Shown here piece after piece: positions 6,727 through 11,885 of a DNA stretch of 11,885 nucleotides. The notes beneath the pieces are model-generated. The model was given only the letters and a program-made list of their open reading frames with translations. It made no database searches and was not told the DNA's origin. Positions within the stretch are counted from its first letter, which is position 1. Every line of letters starts with the position of its first letter. The DNA is from an uncultured Oscillospiraceae bacterium (GTDB taxonomy: Bacteria; Bacillota; Clostridia; Oscillospirales; Acutalibacteraceae), in NCBI GenBank assembly GCA_900541565.1, contig UQKB01000036.1:1-11885 (forward strand), written 5' to 3'. A program made the translations under genes and the position numbers.

Positions 6727-7974
6727 TTGAAATTTATTGATCTATACCATAAAATGGTTCAGGCTTCTTTAAATGGTGACATGGAAGAAGAAAGAGAAAA
6801 AGCATTGCAGGAAGGCGGCGACCCTTACCAGCTGGATTGCCTGCTAAATCCACATAAGTATCCGCCCGTTTGGAGAATGGACAGCTGTATGTGCGCTTCA
6901 GACCATCAGGCACCCTGTATGGATCATTGCATTTTTGACGCGATTTCCCGTGATGAAAAAGGAAACGTTTCGATTGATGTAGAGAAATGTGTCGGTTGTG
7001 AAGAATGTATCCGGCGCTGTAAGGAAAAAAAGTTAACTGCCAGCAAGGATATTCTTCCCGCTCTTGCGGCCGTCCGCACGGGAAGCGAACCGGTTTATGC
7101 AATGATTGCACCGGCCTTTGTCAGCCAGTTTGAAGCGGAGGTAACACCCGGAAGATTAAGAAGCGCGTTTAAAAAGCTGGGATTTGCAGGGATGGTGGAG
7201 GTTGCGGTTTTTGCAGACATTTTAACCTTAAAAGAGGCGCTGGAATTTAATCAAAATATCCATAAAAGAGAGGATTTTCAGCTGACAAGCTGCTGTTGCC
7301 CTATGTGGATTGCCATGATCCGGAAAATCTATCATCAGCTTATGCCGCATGTACCGGGCGCCGTATCGCCGATGATTGCCTGCGCGCGTACAATAAAGAC
7401 ACTCTATCCCAAAGCAAAAACGGTCTTTATCGGCCCATGCATTGCAAAAAAAGCAGAGGCAAAGGAGCCGGATCTTGTAGGGGATGTGGATTTTGTCCTG
7501 ACGTTCCAAGAGGTACAGGACATTTTTGATTTTGCGCATATTGATCCTGCAAAGCTGCCGGAAGACGACAGGGATCATTCCTCGAAAGCAGGGCGCATCT
7601 ATGCCAGGGCCGGTGGCGTCAGCGAAGCGGTTTCCGCCACAGTCAGCCGGCTGTACCCAGACAGGAAAATCACAGTGCGCGCACAGCGTGCAGACGGCGT
7701 TCCTGCCTGCAAAAATATGATTGCACAGCTTTTGGAAGGAAAGAGCGAATCGAACTTTTTTGAAGGAATGGGCTGTGTCGGCGGCTGTGTGGGCGGGCCC
7801 AAAGCGCTGATCGACCGTAAGATTGGCTGCGAACATGTAAATGCGTATGGCGAGCAGGCCACGTATCCTACGCCAATTGACAATCCGTATGTCATTGAGC
7901 TTTTACGCCGGCTTGGGTTTGACACGGTGGAAGCGTTGCTTGAAAAAAGCGATATTTTTACGCGTGATTTTTAA
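6727..7974 (+). CDS. Monomeric [FeFe] hydrogenase with TSCCCP motif
   Basis: This 415-residue iron-only hydrogenase should interconvert protons plus electrons and H2 at an H-cluster in the cytoplasm, probably with ferredoxin. The N-terminus has two [4Fe-4S] motifs: C54, C56, C64, C68 (CxCx7CxxxC, atypical) and C88, C91, C94, C98 (CxxCxxCxxxC, classic). The H-cluster loops are L1 TSCCCPMW (187-194), L2 GPCIAKKAE (236-244, Gly where HydA-type enzymes have Met) and L3 EGMGCVGGCVGG (346-357, cluster ligands C350 and C354). The GPC variant and short N-terminus suggest the less studied group B-like enzymes. Translation appears to start at TTG 6727, placed seven bases after AGGAAG (6714-6719). The next in-frame ATG, at 6754, would drop nine residues. 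No maturation genes (hydE, hydF, hydG) are nearby, so they must be elsewhere. A sensory or bifurcating role is not excluded. Confidence 0.9.
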   Translation: MKFIDLYHKMVQASLNGDMEEEREKALQEGGDPYQLDCLLNPHKYPPVWRMDSCMCASDHQAPCMDHCIFDAISRDEKGNVSIDVEKCVGCEECIRRCKEKKLTASKDILPALAAVRTGSEPVYAMIAPAFVSQFEAEVTPGRLRSAFKKLGFAGMVEVAVFADILTLKEALEFNQNIHKREDFQLTSCCCPMWIAMIRKIYHQLMPHVPGAVSPMIACARTIKTLYPKAKTVFIGPCIAKKAEAKEPDLVGDVDFVLTFQEVQDIFDFAHIDPAKLPEDDRDHSSKAGRIYARAGGVSEAVSATVSRLYPDRKITVRAQRADGVPACKNMIAQLLEGKSESNFFEGMGCVGGCVGGPKALIDRKIGCEHVNAYGEQATYPTPIDNPYVIELLRRLGFDTVEALLEKSDIFTRDF

Positions 7975-8187
7975 AAAACTGCGGTTTGTTTTTCTTCGTC
8001 AAAAAAGTGAATTCATATTGATAAAGAATGAAAAATGCGCCTTTCTATTCTTTAAAAAAGGGGAACATTTTTAATACTGTTGCATGAACTACCTGTAAAT
8101 GTGCGGGTATATATGACAAAAATAATTTAGCATGACGAAAAACTATTTATTATTACCACATAAAATTTACAGAGCGATGGAAAAGGG
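7975..8187. other. A/T-rich intergenic region, no gene seen
   Basis: This part of the 308-bp gap between the hydrogenase and amt genes holds no convincing reading frame or RNA gene. A weak A/T hairpin right after the hydrogenase stop (AAAC at 7976-7979 with GTTT at 7984-7987, then GTTTTTCTT) could be a poor terminator. TAAAGAAT (8022-8029) can pair with ATTCTTTA (8047-8054) but has no T-tract. I did not find a GlnR/TnrA-type box or a sigma-54 promoter here. Confidence 0.5.
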
Positions 8188-8216
8188 TTGATTTCTGCAA
8201 ATGGCTTTGCTATAAT
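8188..8216 (+). promoter_or_regulatory. Strong promoter of the amt-glnK operon
   Basis: TTGATT (8188-8193, 4 of 6) and a perfect TATAAT (8211-8216) are separated by exactly 17 nt. The -10 box is extended by TG at 8208-8209 (TGCTATAAT). Transcription would begin at about 8222-8224, only a few bases before the terminator-like stem at 8227. Confidence 0.8.
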
Positions 8217-8226
8217 AACAGCGAAC

Positions 8227-8268
8227 AAAGGTGTTCCCAATATTTGGGGACACCTTTATTTTATTTTT
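8227..8268 (+). terminator. Terminator-like hairpin in the amt leader (candidate attenuator)
   Basis: AAAGGTGTTCCC (8227-8238) pairs with GGGGACACCTTT (8246-8257): a 12-bp stem with one G-T wobble and a 7-nt loop. ATTTTATTTTT (8258-8268) follows at once and abuts the AGGAGG ribosome site (8269-8274) of amt. It lies between the only good promoter and the gene, so it must be read through for expression. It could be a regulated attenuator, or a 5' stabilising stem that merely looks like a terminator. Almost no RNA precedes the stem, so a classic cis antiterminator has no room. Confidence 0.7.
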
Positions 8269-8282
8269 AGGAGGATGGTATT

Positions 8283-9524
8283 ATGAGTGCAGGAGATAAC
8301 GGCTTTGTATTGATTTGTGCGGCATTAGTATTCATAATGACGCCCGGCCTGGCCTTTTTCTATGGCGGCCTGGTACGGCGGAAAAATATTGTGAATACAA
8401 TTATGGCTTGTGCGGGCATTATGGGGCTCTCGGTCGTTTTGTGGGTGTTGGTCGGATTTTCCTTATCCTTCGCCGCTGACCACGGCGGCATCATCGGCGG
8501 GCTGGAGTATATTTGCCTTAATGGTCTTGACTTTAATGAGGCGCTGGCATACGCTCCTTCGCTTTCTTCTATTACTTTTGTGGTTTTCCAGATGATGTTT
8601 GCCATGATTACACCGGCGCTGATCACCGGTGCCGTGGCGGGGCGCATGCGGTATAGAGCGTTGTTCCTTTTTATCGCATTGTGGTCGTTGGTTGTCTATT
8701 ATCCCATGGCCCATATGGTATGGGGATCGGGCGGCTTTTTGGCAGAGCTTGGTGCCGTGGATTTTGCCGGCGGCAACGTGGTACATATCAGCTCCGGCGT
8801 CAGCGGCTTGGTTCTGGCGATCGTACTTGGCAGACGGAGCGGTCTAGAGCATACATCCTACCGTGTCCATAACATTCCGTTCGTATTTTTAGGCGCTGCA
8901 TTGCTTTGGTTTGGCTGGTTTGGATTTAATGCCGGCTCTGCTCTGGGTGCCAATGGCCTTGCTGCCCATGCATTTTTGACTTCGGCGCTTGCTTCTGGCG
9001 CTGCGCTGTTAGTATGGATGATCATAGATATCATCAAAGGCGGAAAGCCCACGCTGGTAGGCGCCTCTACAGGCCTGGTCGTTGGACTTGTCGCAATTAC
9101 CCCTGGCGCCGGATTTGTTCCAATTTGGGCGGCGCTTATCATTGGAGCAACGGTCAGCCCCATCTGTTACTTTATGATGAATTTCTTAAAGAAAAAGCTC
9201 AAGATAGACGACGCGTTGGATGCGTTTGGCTGTCACGGTATTGGCGGTATCTGGGGCGGCATTGCCACTGGATTGTTTGCCCGGACAGATATCAACCCTG
9301 TTGCGCAGTGGAACGGCCTTGTCTATGGTGAAACAGAGCTCTTTACAGCGCAGCTGATCAGTATTCTGGTCACAATTGCCGTTGCAGTAGTGGGAACGCT
9401 GGTCTGCATCGGAATTACCAGAATCTTTACCAAGCTTCGGGTCGACCATAAAGATGAATTGCTTGGCCTTGATACCACGCAGCATGGCGAACAGGCGTAT
9501 CCGTCATTCAACGGGTTTGATTGA
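8283..9524 (+). CDS. amt: Ammonium transporter (Amt/MEP/Rh family)
   Basis: This 413-residue inner-membrane trimeric channel takes up ammonium when nitrogen is scarce. The sequence is hydrophobic throughout, fitting the usual 11 helices. The hallmark pore residues are visible: the twin histidines H168 (DFAGGNVVHIS) and H318 (FGCHGIGGIWG), D160 eight residues before the first His, and Phe-gate candidates F106 (FQMMF) and F215 (WFGWFGFNAGSA). The pore residues D160, H168 and H318 carry the same numbers as in mature E. coli AmtB. There is no cleavable signal peptide. The ATG start has AGGAGG eight bases upstream. The PII gene follows after 20 bases, the classic amt-glnK pair in which PII plugs the channel after an ammonium shock. 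Expression probably depends on the leader hairpin at 8227-8268. Confidence 0.96.
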   Translation: MSAGDNGFVLICAALVFIMTPGLAFFYGGLVRRKNIVNTIMACAGIMGLSVVLWVLVGFSLSFAADHGGIIGGLEYICLNGLDFNEALAYAPSLSSITFVVFQMMFAMITPALITGAVAGRMRYRALFLFIALWSLVVYYPMAHMVWGSGGFLAELGAVDFAGGNVVHISSGVSGLVLAIVLGRRSGLEHTSYRVHNIPFVFLGAALLWFGWFGFNAGSALGANGLAAHAFLTSALASGAALLVWMIIDIIKGGKPTLVGASTGLVVGLVAITPGAGFVPIWAALIIGATVSPICYFMMNFLKKKLKIDDALDAFGCHGIGGIWGGIATGLFARTDINPVAQWNGLVYGETELFTAQLISILVTIAVAVVGTLVCIGITRIFTKLRVDHKDELLGLDTTQHGEQAYPSFNGFD

Positions 9525-9544
9525 TGAAGGGAGGATATACGATT

Positions 9545-9919
9545 ATGATGTATAAGGTGGAAGCAATCATCCGTGAAGAAAAATTGGAGGATATCAAAGA
9601 AGCGCTTCACGAAATTCAAATTAACGGTGTGACTGCTTATCAGGTAATGGGTTTTGGTGCACAGCGTGGCTATACGACTGTAGTGCGCGGACAGAAAATT
9701 GATGTAATGCTGCTGCCCAAAATTAAGCTGGAAATTGTTGTTTCCTCTGAAGAATGGAAAGAAAAAACCATTCAGAAGATCAAAGAGGTTGCCTATACAG
9801 GTGAAATGGGAGATGGAAAGATCTTTGCCTATGAAATCACCGATGCAGTAAAGATTCGCACGGGTGAGGTCGGTTATGATGCGCTTCAGTCTGCAAGCGA
9901 GTCAGACGAAACCAAATAA
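9545..9919 (+). CDS. glnK: PII signal-transduction protein (GlnK-like)
   Basis: PII trimers read ATP/ADP and 2-oxoglutarate and bind the neighbouring Amt to block ammonium entry. The 124-residue protein shows the PII fold: a long T-loop (about 38-56, GAQRGYTTVVRGQKIDV), LPKIKLEIVV after it (57-66), and the nucleotide-binding segments TGEMGDGKIF (85-94) and RTGE (105-108). The position of E. coli Tyr51, which is uridylylated, is I52 here, so that modification should be absent. Nearby Y43 lies at the start of the T-loop instead. A 12-15-residue acidic tail exceeds the usual length of about 112. ATG 9545 (or 9548) fits the AAGGGAGGA ribosome site at 9527-9535. Upstream in-frame starts (TTG 9521, ATG 9524) overlap that site or the amt stop codon. 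It is cotranscribed with amt. Confidence 0.93.
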   Translation: MMYKVEAIIREEKLEDIKEALHEIQINGVTAYQVMGFGAQRGYTTVVRGQKIDVMLLPKIKLEIVVSSEEWKEKTIQKIKEVAYTGEMGDGKIFAYEITDAVKIRTGEVGYDALQSASESDETK

Positions 9920-10268
9920 AGATAGCAACAAATCGCAAAGCTTTCTTATGGTTTATTAAGTGACCACAGGCAAGGAATCGTTTCATCAAAAAGAATCGTA
10001 CAAAAACCACCCCCGTTGTAGGATAGAACTACAACGGGGGTGGTTGACGTTGGCAGAAAAATACAACGGCAATAGGGTTTTTATAAAGAGACGGAACAGA
10101 TGCACAGATGTTTTTTTGCAAATATAAACGATCGTTTTTGTGTTCAATACCGTCTTTATCGCAGCGTAGGCGAAAAAAAGAATACAGTTTAACGGCAAAT
10201 TGTACACAGCCTCAGTTTGCAAGAAATGACATTTTAATTTTTTTATTTTCCTTTGTATTACTTTTCAC
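9920..10268. other. Convergent intergenic region between glnK and the purine permease
   Basis: The 349-bp gap lies between two genes that point at each other. Its main feature is the 17-bp hairpin at 10005-10045. There is also a perfect 12-bp palindrome AAACGATCGTTT (10126-10137) and a weak hairpin (GCAAATTG 10195-10202 with CAGTTTGC 10213-10220). No coding sequence is supported, and no separate terminator facing the glnK side is obvious. The rest is A/T-rich and unexplained. Confidence 0.5.
10001..10045 (-). terminator. Strong terminator of the purine permease gene
   Basis: AACCACCCCCGTTGTAG (10005-10021) pairs without mismatch with CTACAACGGGGGTGGTT (10029-10045) across a 7-nt loop. Read on the minus strand, the stem ends in a run of T's (complement of the A's at 10002-10006). 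On the plus strand only two T's follow. It therefore fits termination of the permease transcript, about 220 bp past its stop codon. The long stem may also stop amt-glnK transcripts less efficiently. Confidence 0.8.
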
Positions 10269-11624
10269 TTAAATAATCGCCAACAGCACAAAGTTTAAAA
10301 TAAACAAAGCGGTCGAAATCCAAAGAATTGGGTGGATCTCTTTTATCTGCTTTTTACAAATTTTGGTAATACAATAAAAAACAAATCCTGCCGCAATGCC
10401 ATAAGAAATACTGTAGCAGATTGCCATGAAAATACCGGCAAAAAACGCTGGCACCGCCTCGTTTATATCATCCCATTGAATTTCTTTGAATGCCGACATC
10501 ATCATAATCCCCACAGCCACCAGAGCAGGAGAGGTTGCTGCAAACGGGATGGCGCTTACAAAAGTTGCCAGAAATGCACTGATTGCAAAGCACAGAGCCA
10601 CCACCACGCTGGTAAGCCCTGTACGTCCGCCAACCCCGATGCCCGCAGCGCTTTCTACATAGGTTGAGGTATTTGATGTTCCAAAGATTGCACCGATTGA
10701 TGTAGCCGTAGCGTCGGCAAACAGCGCTTTGTCCATTTTGGATTTAAAACCAGGCGCAGCTTCCATAGCACGTTCCTCGTCATCGCTGAAAATGCCGGTA
10801 CGACATCCCGTACCGATAAATGTTCCAATCGTATCAAAGGTATCGGAAAGGCTGAAAGAAAAAATGGTAATCAGCACCAGCGGAAGCTTAGAAATATCAG
10901 AAAACAGGGCGACCAATCCTTCACTGGTGAAAATTGCGCCAAAGGTTGTGGGCAGCTGTTGGCAAGCTTCGGTAAAACTGATGGTGTCCGCTGTTGTGGT
11001 TACACCCATCGGGATACCGAGCAGCGCCGTTACAATTATGCTGATCAGGATTGCCCCTTTCACCTTGCATATAAGCAGAACAATCGTCAGTGCCAGACCG
11101 ATCAGAAAAAGCCACAAGGAAGGCTGGTTCAAAGTTGCCAACGCGGGCACGCCGGAATCAAAGCGGATAATACCTACATTCAGCAAACCGATATACGCAA
11201 CAAAAATTCCGATTCCGCCGCCAATTGCATTTTGAAGGCTGCGGGGGATTGCCCGAATGATATATTTGCGAATTTTTGTGACCGTAATAAAAATATTGAT
11301 CAATCCACAAATAAATACCATGGATAAAGCCTGCTGCCATGTAAATCCAAGCGTAAAGCAAACCGTATAAACAAAGAATGCATTTAACCCCATTGCCGGA
11401 GCCTGTGCATAAGGAACATTGGCAACCAGCCCCATAATTAGCGTGCCTATAATGGCAGAGATAATGGTTGCAAGAAAAACGGCGCCCCATTCCATACCGG
11501 ATTGACTTAACAACGTGGGGTTTACAGCAATGATATATGCCATTGCAAAAAACGTCGTGATTCCTGCAACCACCTCTTTTCCTGCCGTGGTTCCGTTTTG
11601 TTTAAGTTTAAATAACCGCTCCAT
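10269..11624 (-). CDS. AzgA-like (NCS2/NAT superfamily) purine permease
   Basis: The 451-residue polytopic membrane protein belongs to the AzgA/PbuG-type branch of proton-coupled nucleobase transporters, which import adenine, guanine or hypoxanthine. Family landmarks are QAPAMGLNAFF (74-84), SLSDTFDTIGT (258-268, with D261 and D264) and STYVESAAGIGVGGRTGLTS (320-339, with E324). Hydrophobic segments through the whole length fit the family's 12-14 helices. The ATG at 11624-11622 has an AGAGGGGG ribosome site (11635-11642) ten bases upstream. The gene stands alone, convergent with amt-glnK. I saw no purine riboswitch in its leader, although such switches are common in front of these genes in Firmicutes. 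The exact base specificity cannot be fixed from sequence alone. Confidence 0.92.
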   Translation of the reverse strand: MERLFKLKQNGTTAGKEVVAGITTFFAMAYIIAVNPTLLSQSGMEWGAVFLATIISAIIGTLIMGLVANVPYAQAPAMGLNAFFVYTVCFTLGFTWQQALSMVFICGLINIFITVTKIRKYIIRAIPRSLQNAIGGGIGIFVAYIGLLNVGIIRFDSGVPALATLNQPSLWLFLIGLALTIVLLICKVKGAILISIIVTALLGIPMGVTTTADTISFTEACQQLPTTFGAIFTSEGLVALFSDISKLPLVLITIFSFSLSDTFDTIGTFIGTGCRTGIFSDDEERAMEAAPGFKSKMDKALFADATATSIGAIFGTSNTSTYVESAAGIGVGGRTGLTSVVVALCFAISAFLATFVSAIPFAATSPALVAVGIMMMSAFKEIQWDDINEAVPAFFAGIFMAICYSISYGIAAGFVFYCITKICKKQIKEIHPILWISTALFILNFVLLAII

Positions 11625-11644
11625 AAAACTTATGCCCCCTCTTT

Positions 11645-11717
11645 ATTCTACCGCCAATGTGCTACCCTTTGTGAATGGTTTTGAAAAAGATATACAAATC
11701 TGCTTTTCTTACTTTAA
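11645..11717 (-). promoter_or_regulatory. Possible promoter region of the purine permease
   Basis: Two weak minus-strand candidates exist. One has -35 TTAAAG (11712-11717) and -10 TATATC (11689-11694) with a 17-nt spacer. The other has -35 TTCACA (11670-11675) and -10 TAGAAT (11645-11650) with a long 19-nt spacer and better boxes, but would leave a leader of only about 15-20 nt. Neither is decisive. No riboswitch fold was recognised between them and the gene. Confidence 0.25.
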
Positions 11718-11782
11718 CACATAAAAAGGGAAGATGCAAAAAAAATTGCGGAGCTTACAAAAGGGTTAAAAATTGATTCTAC

Positions 11783-11885
11783 TTAACTTTTGATTTCTAT
11801 TTCTACCACTTCTCCGTATTTTGCTCGATGTTCCTTGAGTTCCTGCAGAATTTCGTTAATCATTTCAATACTCGGCTCAAGCTCT
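11783..11885 (-). CDS. 3' end of an unidentified gene, cut by the window edge
   Basis: Reading leftward from 11884, an open frame of 33 codons ends at TAA (11785-11783). The residues include EPSIEMINEILQELKEHRAK and end in VVEIEIKS: a charged amphipathic helix followed by a short strand. The composition looks like real coding sequence, and the frame runs off the window, so the gene continues beyond 11885. I do not recognise the family. It has the same direction as the permease, whose start lies about 160 bp downstream, so read-through into that gene is possible because no clear terminator separates them. Confidence 0.55.
   Translation of the reverse strand, partial: ELEPSIEMINEILQELKEHRAKYGEVVEIEIKS

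Noticed and set aside
8093..8117. GlnR/TnrA-type nitrogen box (TGTNA-N7-TNACA) upstream of amt
   Set aside because: Candidate half-sites have the wrong spacing or mismatches.
9986..10222. 78-residue minus-strand open frame in the convergent gap
   Set aside because: It has no ribosome site and reads straight through the strong 17-bp terminator hairpin.
49..11885. CRISPR arrays, tRNA/rRNA genes, prophage or insertion sequences
   Set aside because: None seen: no regular spaced repeats, cloverleaf-like segments, transposase or integrase sequences on either strand.

Overview
The window reads as a chromosomal segment from a low-to-moderate-GC Firmicute, most likely an anaerobic Clostridium-class bacterium. 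This rests on purine-rich Shine-Dalgarno sites, A/T-rich gaps, an iron-only [FeFe] hydrogenase, a MarR/heterodimeric ABC exporter pair and LysM/SH3b wall proteins. No species can be named from the sequence. The first 48 bases are not biological: they match the Illumina Nextera index-side (i7) adapter, so the left end is an untrimmed contig end.

Layout. (a) 49-4370: a MarR-type repressor followed by two overlapping ABC exporter half-transporters that form an asymmetric heterodimer. Similar 18-bp palindromes sit just after the -10 boxes of both the repressor promoter and the exporter promoter, which suggests one small regulon with autoregulation. An intrinsic terminator closes it. (b) 4603-6570: a membrane-anchored, secreted GH18-family glycosidase with an SH3b domain and two C-terminal LysM wall-binding domains. 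(c) 6727-7974: a monomeric [FeFe] hydrogenase with two N-terminal [4Fe-4S] motifs and the uncommon TSCCCP active-site loop, starting at TTG. (d) 8283-9919: an ammonium transporter and its PII regulator as an amt-glnK operon. Its strong promoter is followed at once by a terminator-like hairpin. (e) 10269-11624, minus strand: an AzgA-like (NCS2) purine permease whose terminator faces the amt-glnK operon. (f) right edge, minus strand: the last 33 codons of an unidentified gene.

The genes form separate transcription units: drug or peptide export with its sensor, cell-wall turnover, hydrogen metabolism, ammonium uptake with feedback by PII, and purine-base uptake. I saw no rRNA, tRNA, insertion sequence, CRISPR array or phage gene. 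I found no clearly new multi-gene system. The best leads are the TSCCCP hydrogenase, the paired MarR operators, the amt leader hairpin and the PII protein without the uridylylated tyrosine.
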